DNA of 64,000 bases from Bacteroidota bacterium (GTDB lineage Bacteria; Bacteroidota; Bacteroidia; Bacteroidales; Lentimicrobiaceae): assembly GCA_023434665.1 (NCBI GenBank), contig JAEYSM010000040.1, forward strand, positions 8,898 to 72,897, in the 5' to 3' direction. The stretch's first letter is position 1, and the number at the start of each line of letters is the position of its first letter. Of the stretch, positions 43,525 to 52,018 are shown piece by piece. Position numbers and translations under genes: made by a program. The notes beneath the pieces are model-generated. The model made no database searches. It saw nothing but the letters and a program-made list of their open reading frames with translations, and was not told the origin of the DNA.

Positions 43525-44325
43525 ATGAAATACAAAAATTTTACTGCTTGGATCCTTGCTATTATCGTAACTCTGTCATTGGTTGTTTATCAGCGTATGA
43601 CCGGTCCAACTCATCCCATAAAAGATAAAGTTATAATTAATGGTGAAACATTTAAATATAAACTTATCCGCAGTTATGGTGGGCCTGATGACGCAGAAAT
43701 TGTAATCAATGATCCTGATAATCTTATTGATGGCACCATCACTTATAAAAGATATAAAAGTTATGATGAATGGTCAACCGTGCCATTACGGCATCAGGGA
43801 GGCAAACTAATTGCCAGTATTCCTCATCAGCCACCTGCAGGGAAAGTAGAGTATTCTATTACACTCACTGATGGAACTAATGAATACCAGTTATCCGAAA
43901 AGCCAGTCATTATTCGTTTTAAGGGTGATGTTCCAGCTTATATTTTAATTCCACACATTCTACTCATGTTCATGGCAATGCTTTTCTCAACACGTACAGG
44001 TATTGAAGCATTATTAAAAGGTCCCAGAACACTTAAATACAGCATCTGGACAGCCTTGCTGCTTACAGGGGGAGGACTTATCCTTGGACCAATCGTCCAA
44101 AAATTTGCATTTGGAGCTTACTGGACAGGTTGGCCTTTTGGACACGACCTGACCGATAATAAAACAGCCCTGGCATTCATCTTCTGGATTATAGCAATTT
44201 ATAAATTGTCACGAAATCGCGAAAACAGAAAATGGGCGCTTATTGCAGCCGTCGTTATGACTCTTGTTTATCTAATTCCCCATAGTGTTCTTGGATCCGA
44301 AATCGACCACACCAAAACATCTTGA
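43525..44325 (+). CDS. Membrane protein with extracytoplasmic beta domain (unknown)
   Basis: A 266-aa protein (start ATG 43525) with one N-terminal TM helix (about 6-23). A ~100-residue soluble beta-sandwich domain follows (about 30-135, containing TYKRYKSYDEWSTVPL and PPAGKVEYSITLTDG), and then four to five TM helices (about 140-260). The soluble part is reminiscent of an immunoglobulin/Fn3-like fold placed outside the membrane. I do not recognise a named family. Its TGA overlaps the ATG of a rhomboid protease gene, so the two are translationally coupled. Confidence 0.75.
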   Translation: MKYKNFTAWILAIIVTLSLVVYQRMTGPTHPIKDKVIINGETFKYKLIRSYGGPDDAEIVINDPDNLIDGTITYKRYKSYDEWSTVPLRHQGGKLIASIPHQPPAGKVEYSITLTDGTNEYQLSEKPVIIRFKGDVPAYILIPHILLMFMAMLFSTRTGIEALLKGPRTLKYSIWTALLLTGGGLILGPIVQKFAFGAYWTGWPFGHDLTDNKTALAFIFWIIAIYKLSRNRENRKWALIAAVVMTLVYLIPHSVLGSEIDHTKTS

Positions 44326-44945
44326 TGATTACTGTTATAATAATAATTGCGACTGCCCTTATATCTGTACTTGCATTCAGTAATAATGCTTTGTACGACA
44401 AGATGATGTTTGATCCTTACAGGATTAATCATATGCGTCAGTATCACCGGTTCTTTTCACATGGATTGGTTCATGCTGATTGGGCTCATCTGCTGATAAA
44501 CATGTTCGTCCTGTATTCGTTTGGCAGCATGGTAGAGGAAATTTTTAAATATTTGTTTGGACTGAACAAAGGCATCTATTATTTCCTGTTATTGTATATT
44601 GGTGGAGTTGTACTTTCGGCCACTCCATCTTATGGAAAGCACAAAAATAATTCGTGGTACAGGGCAGTTGGGGCATCCGGTGCTATCTCTGCCGTATTGT
44701 TCTCCAGTATAATCATAAGCCCTCTTTCAGGCATTCGCTTTATTTTTATTCCGGTAGATATACCTGCCTTCATATTTGGAATCTTATACCTTGTCTATTC
44801 AGCCTATATGGCCCGAAAGGCGAATGATAACATTGGTCACGACGCCCATTTTTGGGGAGCTGTTTATGGCGTTGCATATACAATAGCAATAAAACCGGCT
44901 TTATTTACCGGCTTTATTGAGCAGATTAAAAATTTTATTTCGTGA
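44325..44945 (+). CDS. Rhomboid-family intramembrane serine protease
   Basis: A 206-aa, six-TM rhomboid. The catalytic Ser is in GASGAIS (about residue 113) and the catalytic His in IGHDAHFWGAVYG near residue 181. The oxyanion-hole HxxxxHLLIN motif (HADWAHLLINM) lies in TM2. The preferred start is ATG 44325, overlapping the upstream TGA by one base, instead of the TTG three bases earlier. The substrate is unknown, but the coupled upstream membrane protein is a natural candidate. Confidence 0.9.
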   Translation: MITVIIIIATALISVLAFSNNALYDKMMFDPYRINHMRQYHRFFSHGLVHADWAHLLINMFVLYSFGSMVEEIFKYLFGLNKGIYYFLLLYIGGVVLSATPSYGKHKNNSWYRAVGASGAISAVLFSSIIISPLSGIRFIFIPVDIPAFIFGILYLVYSAYMARKANDNIGHDAHFWGAVYGVAYTIAIKPALFTGFIEQIKNFIS

Positions 44946-45048
44946 TAGAATTTGCAGGATCACTTATACTGATCGCAACCCTGGCTCAATGGCGACCCCA
45001 TTATGAATATTCTCAAAATTCATGGGTTGGGAGAATATTTTTAGACTC

Positions 45049-45633
45049 CTAATTATATGAGGGGTCGGGAGGATAAACTGCCCAGAATTTATATTCTTTT
45101 CCTAGCTTTTTAAGTGTCAGAGCCCATAATTCTGTAGGATTACTCCTGAAAACCTGCTGTTGTGTAGTCATTGATACCACCCAGGATTTTTCTTCTAACT
45201 CACGATTCAATTGATTAGCTACCCATCCGGAATATCCAATATAAAATTTGATCTCTGAACTGCTCAGCTCTTTAGTCCTTATTAACTCCTTTACAGTGTC
45301 AATATTCCCGCCCCAGTATAGTCCGTCTATAATTGGAATTCCATCATCAATGAGGTCAGGCCGTGAGTGTATAAAAAAAAGACTATCTGTTTTGACAGGA
45401 CCACCAAGGAAAACCGGTGCGTCAAAGTCTTCAAATTCCGAAGTTATATCGCTGAGTTTTACTTCAACCGGCTTGTTAATGATGATTCCAAACGAACCCT
45501 CATCACTGTGTTCGGCAAGTAAAACTACTGATTTTTTAAAGTAAAAGTCTTGTAAAAAAGGAACCGATATTAATATCCGGCCTGTATGGGGTTTTATTTT
45601 CGAAGGCTCCATGGTTCTTTGTTTTTGTGCCAA
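45049..45633 (-). CDS. YqgE/AlgH family protein
   Basis: A 194-aa UPF0301 family protein. Conserved regions include GRILISVPFLQDFYFKKSVVLL (cited as region, about 18-39), GSFGIIINKP, FLGGPV and the IGYSGWVANQLNRELEEKSW stretch. Structures of the family are known but its biochemical role is unclear. The start could also be Met8 (45612). It is isolated and convergent with the rhomboid gene. Confidence 0.93.
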   Translation of the reverse strand: MAQKQRTMEPSKIKPHTGRILISVPFLQDFYFKKSVVLLAEHSDEGSFGIIINKPVEVKLSDITSEFEDFDAPVFLGGPVKTDSLFFIHSRPDLIDDGIPIIDGLYWGGNIDTVKELIRTKELSSSEIKFYIGYSGWVANQLNRELEEKSWVVSMTTQQQVFRSNPTELWALTLKKLGKEYKFWAVYPPDPSYN

Positions 45634-45714
45634 AGTGGCGTTTACTATTTACTTATTTCATAGAATAGCTTTATTATTAGAATTCTATTCCCGTTATCCA
45701 ACGGTGTAATTCAG

Positions 45715-45722
45715 TAATTTTG
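45715..45722 (+). promoter_or_regulatory. -7 element for the murL-murD operon
   Basis: TAATTTTG followed by CA lies 44 bp before ATG 45767. It overlaps the upstream possible ATG at 45725, supporting 45767 as the start. The -33 box is weak. Confidence 0.55.
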
Positions 45723-45766
45723 CATTGCATTTATCTTCTAATTTACAAATTTTATACCACTTTATC

Positions 45767-47173
45767 ATGCCTCGGATAGATAATAGTGTTTCCTTCAATA
45801 AATTAAGGGAAATATACCCTGAATTCAGTTATGAAAACTATTCTTATTCCTTGGTGAAGAATGTATTAAGTCTCCAATTCGAATTCCATTTGTCAGATGA
45901 TATCATTTTCAGGCCCCATTCTATCCTTACCTTTCCTGCTTCGCTCGATATCAGACATAACGATGCGCTGATCAATAATCTGGTGTTCCATATTGGACTT
46001 ATTGAACTTGTTAGTTACTGGAAAGCCACATGCTCTCCATTAATAACAATAAAAACCGGAAAACTTGACAATCAACAGATTGAATGGTGGAAAAATTTGT
46101 TTTATAACGGATTAGGTGAATTCATGTATCTCAATTCAATTGAGATAAGCAGTTCTAAGCTGATGGAGATAGTATCAAACGGAAAGTCTCATGTTGCGTC
46201 ATCAGCTTCCTATACCGATAATTACATAGTCCCCATCGGAGGTGGTAAAGATTCATCAGTAACTCTTGAATTGCTCAGGAAAAAAAACCTGATTGTTAAT
46301 CCACTGATCATGAATCCCAGGGAGGCCACAGTTGAGACAGTAACAACAGCAGGACTGTCAATGGATGATGTAATAATCATTAACCGAACCATCGATCCTC
46401 TTTTACTGGAACTAAATGCAAAAGGATTTCTCAATGGTCACACTCCTTTTTCTGCCATGCTGGCTTTCTATTGTCTGCTCGCATCTGCAATAACAGGGAT
46501 CAGAAATATTGCCCTCTCCAATGAAGCGAGCGCTAATGAGGCTACCGTTCCCGGGACAGACATCAATCACCAGTACTCGAAATCTTTTGAATTTGAAAGG
46601 GACTTTAGAAAGTACTCAGCAACTTATATCGACAGCGGAATAAATTACTTTAGTTTTCTCCGCCCTCTGAATGAACTACAGATCATGTCAATCTTTGCCC
46701 GCTTACCTCAGTATCATCCGGTATTCAAAAGCTGCAATGTGGGAAGTAAGACAAATACATGGTGTGGTGGTTGCGCCAAATGTCTGTTTACACATATCAT
46801 GCTTGCTGCATATAAGGGTGTATCCTATGCCAATGACATTATTGGCAAACCAATGCTTGATGACATTCATAACCAGGAAATCTTCAGGGAGCTTGCAGGG
46901 ATATCAGAAATAAAACCATTTGAATGTGTCGGGACCATTAATGATGTTCAACAAGCAATCAACCTGATCATAGCCAACACAGAACAGGCACCCCGGTTAA
47001 TAGAAATGTACAGAAGTACCCGGGAAGGCACTGAATTTATTTCCAGGCAAAACGGCCTTCAAAACACTCCTGAGAATCCTGCAAAGGAATACTTACAAGA
47101 TATTTCCGATAAAACCGAAACACATTTCCTAACAAAAACCCAATGGGAGATATTACAAAAAGCTCTGAATTAA
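45767..47173 (+). CDS. murL: UDP-MurNAc-L-Ala-L-Glu epimerase MurL
   Basis: A 468-aa protein (start ATG 45767) with an ATP-pyrophosphatase-like P-loop GGGKDS at 158-163 and a C-terminal Cys cluster TWCGGCAKCLF (about 325-335). This matches MurL, first described in Xanthomonas, which uses ATP to epimerise the L-Glu of UDP-MurNAc-L-Ala-L-Glu to D-Glu. That replaces glutamate racemase as the D-Glu source for peptidoglycan. Its 3' end overlaps the murD start by 31 bp, giving the same pairing as murD2-murL. I base the call on the motif set, length and genetic linkage, not on an alignment. Confidence 0.82.
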   Translation: MPRIDNSVSFNKLREIYPEFSYENYSYSLVKNVLSLQFEFHLSDDIIFRPHSILTFPASLDIRHNDALINNLVFHIGLIELVSYWKATCSPLITIKTGKLDNQQIEWWKNLFYNGLGEFMYLNSIEISSSKLMEIVSNGKSHVASSASYTDNYIVPIGGGKDSSVTLELLRKKNLIVNPLIMNPREATVETVTTAGLSMDDVIIINRTIDPLLLELNAKGFLNGHTPFSAMLAFYCLLASAITGIRNIALSNEASANEATVPGTDINHQYSKSFEFERDFRKYSATYIDSGINYFSFLRPLNELQIMSIFARLPQYHPVFKSCNVGSKTNTWCGGCAKCLFTHIMLAAYKGVSYANDIIGKPMLDDIHNQEIFRELAGISEIKPFECVGTINDVQQAINLIIANTEQAPRLIEMYRSTREGTEFISRQNGLQNTPENPAKEYLQDISDKTETHFLTKTQWEILQKALN

Positions 47174-48540
47174 GAAAGTACCTTTCATCATTTCTGCAGA
47201 GAAAGAAAGTTCTGATCCTTGGATTTGGTAAGGAAGGCAGTTCAACATTACGACTTCTGCATGATCTAAAAACAGAGGCTATAATAACCATTGCCGACAG
47301 AAATGACTCTGCCTTTGCCGGCTCGCCGCTCATTGAATCAGGCAAATATGCTCTGATACATGGTGCTGACTATCTTAATTCTGTCAATGATTTTGATGTG
47401 GTCATTAAATCTCCCGGTATATCCCTTAAAGATCAATCTTTTGACAGGGACAAAATAACATCCCAAACCAACATATTCCTTAAAGTTTACGGAGGCAAGA
47501 CCATTGGTGTTACAGGCACTAAAGGAAAGAGCACCACATCGAGTCTCATTTATCATATCATAAAGAAAACCTACCCACTTTCAGTCTTCGGTGGCAATAT
47601 CGGAACACCATTATTTGACCTGGATGACGAAATCACCCCTGAATCTTATATAGTGTGTGAACTCTCGTCGCATCAACTGGAGTTCGTTAAGAGTTCACCC
47701 CACATTGCCTTACTCCTGAATATCTATCAGGAACATCTTGATCACTACAACACATTTATTGATTATCAGAAGGCAAAACTCAATATTGCATATTATCAGA
47801 AAGCTGCCGATTATTTCCTGTATTCTGATGAGGTTCTTATCAGAGGATTATTAAACGAAAGCCCGACCCTTTCAGGACATAAAATACCATTTGACGCCAA
47901 TATCGGCAGCCTTCCATCTTTACTGAAAGCGAATAGTAAACTCGCAGAGACTATTGAAAGAATTACTTCAGGGGAGTGCAGGATCAATCTGGTAGGTGAA
48001 CATAATAAAAAGAATACCATCATAGCTGCTGTTGCCTGTCACCTGAGCGGAGTCCCCATTGAAACCATAGAGGAACAACTACAGAGCTTTCAACCACTCG
48101 AACACAGGATGGAACCGGTAGGGATCTATGAAGGAAAAACCTTTTACAATGATTCGATATCAACAATTCCTGAATCAGCCATTGCTGCCATCAAAAGTCT
48201 CTATCCCGTCGACACTATCATATTGGGGGGATTTGACAGAGGAATAGACTATTCCATACTGGTTGACTTCCTGATGAAGAAGGAGGTCAAACATATAGTG
48301 ACTACCGGCCCTGCAGGGAAAACTATATACAGCAAATTGAAAGCCAGTGGATATAAGAGCGATCTTCAGCACTTTGAGACATTTGACAAGTCGGTAGAAG
48401 CTGCTATCCAGTCTACTGCAGAAGGCGGGATTTGTCTGTTATCGCCTGCGGCCTCGAGTTATAATGAATTTAAAAATTTCGAATTCAGGGGAAGAAGATT
48501 CAAGGAACTGGTAACAAAAATTTCCCGGGCAAAAGATTAA
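47143..48540 (+). CDS. murD: MurD-type ligase, probably UDP-MurNAc-L-Ala:L-Glu ligase (MurD2)
   Basis: A 465-aa Mur ligase with an N-terminal Rossmann domain (VLILGFGKEG), the ATP loop GTKGKST (125-131), ELSSHQLEF, a central NIYQEHLDHYN motif, and a C-terminal domain with LGGFDRGIDY and LLSPAASSYNEFKNFEFRG. Ordinary MurD adds D-Glu to UDP-MurNAc-L-Ala. Because this gene overlaps murL by 31 bp, it more likely adds L-Glu, which MurL then epimerises. The sequence alone does not prove the stereospecificity. A bidirectional terminator follows. Confidence 0.9.
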   Translation: MGDITKSSELRKYLSSFLQRKKVLILGFGKEGSSTLRLLHDLKTEAIITIADRNDSAFAGSPLIESGKYALIHGADYLNSVNDFDVVIKSPGISLKDQSFDRDKITSQTNIFLKVYGGKTIGVTGTKGKSTTSSLIYHIIKKTYPLSVFGGNIGTPLFDLDDEITPESYIVCELSSHQLEFVKSSPHIALLLNIYQEHLDHYNTFIDYQKAKLNIAYYQKAADYFLYSDEVLIRGLLNESPTLSGHKIPFDANIGSLPSLLKANSKLAETIERITSGECRINLVGEHNKKNTIIAAVACHLSGVPIETIEEQLQSFQPLEHRMEPVGIYEGKTFYNDSISTIPESAIAAIKSLYPVDTIILGGFDRGIDYSILVDFLMKKEVKHIVTTGPAGKTIYSKLKASGYKSDLQHFETFDKSVEAAIQSTAEGGICLLSPAASSYNEFKNFEFRGRRFKELVTKISRAKD

Positions 48541-48555
48541 AGCCCGGAAAGAGGT

Positions 48556-48590
48556 AAAAAAAACAGCCTTGGTCGAGGGCTGTCTTTTTA
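48556..48590. terminator. Bidirectional terminator between murD and THX
   Basis: Arms ACAGCCTT (48563-48570) and AGGGCTGT (48576-48583) with flanking A and T tracts on each side. Confidence 0.8.
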
Positions 48591-48608
48591 TAATCCATTT
48601 ATAATTAA

Positions 48609-48800
48609 TTACTCTTTTTCTTCACTAACTGCTGGCTTTGCTTTTTTTGCTTTAGGTTTAGCTTTTGTTTCAGGTTCCGGCGCAACAGGTTGAGTATTCG
48701 TAACAACCCTGGCAGACGATTTCTTATTTGGCCTTCTTCTTACACCATAAGAACCCATAATAATTTTACCTCTTTTTGTTTTTTTATCACCTTTTCCCAT
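48609..48800 (-). CDS. 30S ribosomal protein THX
   Basis: The conserved THX core MGKGDKKTKRGKIIMGSYGV is the first 20 residues from ATG 48800 and is followed by basic RRRPNKK. The frame is open 22 codons further upstream, but that part is not THX-like and lies over a promoter box. The protein is 63 aa. The C-terminal ~40 residues are a Pro/Lys/Glu-rich tail (PEPETKAKPKAKKAKP) beyond the short Thermus THX. It binds at the head of the 30S subunit. Confidence 0.93.
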   Translation of the reverse strand: MGKGDKKTKRGKIIMGSYGVRRRPNKKSSARVVTNTQPVAPEPETKAKPKAKKAKPAVSEEKE

Positions 48801-48843
48801 AGTAATAATAAATTTAAAGTTGTGAGTTGATAGATCATTATCC

Positions 48844-48851
48844 CAAAAATA
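48844..48851 (-). promoter_or_regulatory. -7 element for THX
   Basis: Minus-strand TATTTTTG, a full TAnnTTTG match 43 bp before ATG 48800. Confidence 0.5.
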
Positions 48852-48913
48852 CGAATAATTACGCATAAAATCTATAATTGTTAAATTTTATTCGCAGAGC
48901 AACTGACATAGGT

Positions 48914-48944
48914 ATTGGCAAAATGAAAAAAAATATTACTTTTG
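48914..48944 (+). promoter_or_regulatory. Promoter for the TPR protein
   Basis: ATTG (48914-48917), a 19-nt spacer and TACTTTTG (48937-48944), 19 bp before the start. It is one of the best promoter matches in the window. Confidence 0.8.
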
Positions 48945-48963
48945 CGCGATAAATTCATAATCA

Positions 48964-49644
48964 ATGGCAAAGAAGTCTGACAATACTGAAGAAAAAATTC
49001 AGGCCGTAGAGGAGGCTCTGAGTAAGACCGAATTATTTATAGAAAAAAACCAGAAGTTACTCTTTACAATACTCGGAGTTATAGCATTGCTGATCCTGGG
49101 TTATTTTGGTTACCAAAGGTTCGTCCTTCTTCCGAAGGAAAAAGAAGCACAGTCACAAATGTTTATGGCTGAAAGATATTTCGAGCAGGACTCATTAAAA
49201 CTTGCATTGAATGGTGATGGTCAATATCCTGGATTCCTCCAGATTATTGATGACTACGGAATGACCAAAAGTGCCAAATTAGCACACTATTATGCCGGCA
49301 TTATTTATCTAAATGAAGGCGAATTCCAGCAAGCTATAGATCATCTTCAGAAGTTTAAGACAAAGAATGTAATGCTTACTCCAATGGCTAAAGGCGCTAT
49401 GGGCGATGCTTACCTGGAACTTGGCAAGACAGCTGAAGCTGCTAAACAATATGAGGATGCAGCCAATACTTATAAAAACGACTTCACTTCTCCTGTATTC
49501 CTTCAGAAGGCCGCATGGGCATATGAAATTGCAGGTAACAAAGAAGCCGCACTCAAAATTCTTGAAAAAATTAAAACCGATTATCCAAGAAGTACTGAGG
49601 CAAGAGATGTTGAAAAATTTATTGCCCGGTTAAAAGCAATCTAA
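48964..49644 (+). CDS. Membrane-anchored TPR protein (YfgM-like)
   Basis: A 226-aa protein with a cytoplasmic charged N-terminus, one TM helix (about 33-52, LLFTILGVIALLILGYFGY) and about four TPR-type repeats outside the membrane (about 70-226). The architecture matches YfgM/tetratricopeptide proteins that work with the SecYEG exit chaperones such as PpiD. The single-TM topology and size agree, but sequence identity was not tested. A strong terminator follows and separates it from fmt. Confidence 0.85.
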   Translation: MAKKSDNTEEKIQAVEEALSKTELFIEKNQKLLFTILGVIALLILGYFGYQRFVLLPKEKEAQSQMFMAERYFEQDSLKLALNGDGQYPGFLQIIDDYGMTKSAKLAHYYAGIIYLNEGEFQQAIDHLQKFKTKNVMLTPMAKGAMGDAYLELGKTAEAAKQYEDAANTYKNDFTSPVFLQKAAWAYEIAGNKEAALKILEKIKTDYPRSTEARDVEKFIARLKAI

Positions 49645-49687
49645 TTTCGATCGTAAACTTCGGTTTATCGACAGTCATAAAAGAGTC

Positions 49688-49720
49688 AAACACCCGGAAC
49701 GAACTTCCGGGTGTTTTTTT
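49688..49720 (+). terminator. Strong rho-independent terminator
   Basis: Arms AAACACCCGGAA and TTCCGGGTGTTT with a CGAAC loop and a following T-tract, after the TPR gene. Confidence 0.93.
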
Positions 49721-49722
49721 GT

Positions 49723-49730
49723 TATATTTG
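49723..49730 (+). promoter_or_regulatory. -7 element next to fmt (possible leaderless start)
   Basis: TATATTTG ends only 4 bp before the fmt ATG and directly follows the terminator T-tract. No -33 TTG is present at the expected place. Confidence 0.45.
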
Positions 49731-49734
49731 ACTT

Positions 49735-50688
49735 ATGAAGAAAGATTTATCACTAATTTTTATGGGGACTCCCGATTTTGCGGTTGAGTCACTTACTTAC
49801 CTCTTCAACGAAGGATTGACAATTAAAGCTGTAGTGACTGTTGCTGATAAACCAGCTGGCAGGGGCCAGAAATTACAACCTTCTCCTGTAAAGAAGTTTG
49901 CATTAGAGCACAATATAAGAGTGCTTCAACCTCTTAATTTATCTGATCCTGCTTTTATTGAGGATCTTAAACAACTTCAAGCTGATTTGTTTGTAGTTGT
50001 GGCTTTCAGAAAACTTCCAAAGGTTGTATGGCAAATGCCCCCACTGGGGTGTTTTAATTTACATGCCTCCCTTCTTCCACAGTACAGGGGTGCTGCACCA
50101 ATCAATCATGCAGTGATGAATGGGGAGTCGGTAACAGGAGTAACAACCTTCTTTATCGATGAAAAGATTGACACAGGTGAAATCATCAGACAGGAAAGTA
50201 TTGAAATCCTGCCCGATGAAACGGCAGGAGAAGTTCACGATAAACTAATGGTAATAGGTGCAAAACTTGTTGTGGAAACAGTAAATTCAATTTTCAGGAA
50301 CGATTATACGACTAAAATTCAGCCAATTGGTCAGCAGGAGACGATTAAAACTGCCCCTAAAATTTTCAGGGATAATTGTAAAATAAACTGGGAACAGTCC
50401 AGCGAAAATGTGCATAACCATATAAGGGGATTAAGCCCCTTTCCCGGGGCTTTCTCCCTTTTATCGATGTCCGATTCGGAAAAAGAAGTTAAAGTCCTTA
50501 AATCGAATAAAACGGGTTTAAAATCAGATTTAAGACCCGGACAGATTGTAGTGGAGAAAAATAGGTTGTCAGTAATGTGCAAAGATGAATTAATTGAACT
50601 TGTAACTATTCAGTTACCGGGTAAAAAAGCAATGTCGGTTGAGGATTTTCTGAGAGGAAACAGAGCGGAGCTATACCAATTTGTATGA
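49735..50688 (+). CDS. fmt: Methionyl-tRNA formyltransferase
   Basis: Fmt formylates initiator Met-tRNA using 10-formyl-THF. The N-terminal formyl-transferase domain has FMGTPDFAVESL (9-20), the catalytic Asn/His/Asp set with NLHASLLPQYRGAAP (about 107-121) and an FFIDEKIDTGEI Asp. The C-terminal OB-fold domain carries HNHIRGLSPFPGAF. Length 317 aa is normal. It is an isolated gene, without the usual neighbour def (peptide deformylase). Confidence 0.97.
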   Translation: MKKDLSLIFMGTPDFAVESLTYLFNEGLTIKAVVTVADKPAGRGQKLQPSPVKKFALEHNIRVLQPLNLSDPAFIEDLKQLQADLFVVVAFRKLPKVVWQMPPLGCFNLHASLLPQYRGAAPINHAVMNGESVTGVTTFFIDEKIDTGEIIRQESIEILPDETAGEVHDKLMVIGAKLVVETVNSIFRNDYTTKIQPIGQQETIKTAPKIFRDNCKINWEQSSENVHNHIRGLSPFPGAFSLLSMSDSEKEVKVLKSNKTGLKSDLRPGQIVVEKNRLSVMCKDELIELVTIQLPGKKAMSVEDFLRGNRAELYQFV

Positions 50689-50834
50689 AATTGAGTGTTT
50701 GTTGAACGTGTTTTAAACAGGGACTTTTAAGCGGTTGAACTGCTATATCTATGGTAAAACAATACTTTTTCTATGAAAGTTATCAACAATCAAGCTATTT
50801 TATTAACTTTTTTCACGATTTTTCGCTAAAACAC

Positions 50835-50864
50835 TTGATTTTGCAACGAAATTGATTATATTTG
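50835..50864 (+). promoter_or_regulatory. Promoter for HU
   Basis: TTG (50835-50837), a 19-nt spacer and TATATTTG (50857-50864), 43 bp before the HU start. Confidence 0.78.
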
Positions 50865-50907
50865 TAGTAGGTTATCCAACTTATTATTAATCTTAACTCT
50901 GGTAAAA

Positions 50908-51180
50908 ATGAACAAACAAGAATTAATTGTTGCCATGGCAGCAGAATCAGGTCTTACAAAAGCAGACTCAAAAAAAGCTTTGGATGCTTTTCTTAATGCC
51001 ACTTCAAAATCTTTGAAAAAAGGTGATAGAGTAGCACTCGTTGGTTTTGGTTCATTTTCTGTTTCAAAGCGTGCCGCCCGCAAAGGTCGCAATCCTCAGA
51101 CCGGTAAAGAAATCAAGATTGCTGCAAAGAAAGTTGTTAAATTTAAACCAGGTACAGAACTATCAAAGAACGTAAAGTAA
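50908..51180 (+). CDS. hup: HU-family DNA-binding protein
   Basis: A 90-aa histone-like protein. Conserved features are the dimer helices (MNKQELIVAMAAESGLTKADSKKALDAF as region 1-28), GFGSFSV (47-53) and the DNA-bending arm with RKGRNPQTGKEI and the Pro tip at 64. It bends and packages DNA as a dimer. A terminator follows and a clear promoter precedes it, so it is monocistronic. Confidence 0.97.
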   Translation: MNKQELIVAMAAESGLTKADSKKALDAFLNATSKSLKKGDRVALVGFGSFSVSKRAARKGRNPQTGKEIKIAAKKVVKFKPGTELSKNVK

Positions 51181-51204
51181 ATACTTTAGCAGCAAGACAA
51201 GAGT

Positions 51205-51240
51205 AAAAAGACTTTTCAGAAAATGAAAAGTCTTTTTTTT
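51205..51240 (+). terminator. Terminator after HU
   Basis: Arms AAAAAGACTTTTC and GAAAAGTCTTTTT with a 7-nt loop, followed by more T. Confidence 0.9.
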
Positions 51241-51373
51241 AATCTGTACTTGACAGAAGTTTAATATTCAAAACCATTTGCGATTACTCTTTAAGGACTT
51301 AAATGGCTGAAATGAATAGCCTCTTACCTGAACGACTAACCGACTAGAACAGCTGACAGTCCTGAACGGCTGA

Positions 51374-52018
51374 TTAAGTCTTTGATTGGAAGCAGTCTTC
51401 AATCAACCCCCTCAGTAAACCATATTTTTCAGGCTCAATTAAAAACCTGTAGGGCAACAAGGCGTCATCCCCCGCATAATCTACTCCAATTCTTTTGGTT
51501 ACTTTAATAATCTCATCTGGTATCTCAATTTTAGTGTTTTCAATCCAGACTTTGTTACCGTTAATAAGGTCTGCTTTATCGTCCGTAAACTTTAAAGCGA
51601 GAAGCTTTGTGACCTTTCCGGGACCCGTGCCTTCTTTATCCGTAATGGGCCTCCCGATTCTGTCAGCCATTGCCTCCTTTCCAAATTCAGGCATGATAGC
51701 CCTGATTAAAACGGCATGTGGTGTTCCGGCTACATTGGTCACGACATTAAACAGGGAATGAATGCCATAACACAAATATATGTATGCAATTCCGCCTTGC
51801 CGGTACATTGTTTCTGTTCTTTTGGTCCTTCGGTCGCCAAAAGCATGCGATGCTTTATCATTAACTCCATTGTAAGCTTCACTCTCAGTTATGACTCCCG
51901 AAGTTATAATGCCGTTTATGTCTGTAACTATCCTCTTCCCTAATAACTCTCTTGCAATTATCAGAACATCTCCCCTGCTGTAAAAACTTAACGGGAGTCG
52001 CTTATTTTCATGAATCAT
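51374..52018 (-). CDS. DNA-3-methyladenine glycosylase (AAG/MPG family)
   Basis: A 214-aa protein of the alkyladenine DNA glycosylase (AAG/MPG) family. This enzyme flips out and cuts alkylated purines. Visible features are LARELLGKRI-like LIIARELLGKRI, the catalytic Glu in ITESEAYNG, the HAFGDRRTKRTETMYRQGG stretch, YIYLCYGIHSLFNVVTN, and EGTGPGKVTKLLAL. Its ATG overlaps the recQ TGA by 4 bp (ATGA), so both are made from one transcript. This links base excision with recombination repair. Confidence 0.93.
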   Translation of the reverse strand: MIHENKRLPLSFYSRGDVLIIARELLGKRIVTDINGIITSGVITESEAYNGVNDKASHAFGDRRTKRTETMYRQGGIAYIYLCYGIHSLFNVVTNVAGTPHAVLIRAIMPEFGKEAMADRIGRPITDKEGTGPGKVTKLLALKFTDDKADLINGNKVWIENTKIEIPDEIIKVTKRIGVDYAGDDALLPYRFLIEPEKYGLLRGLIEDCFQSKT

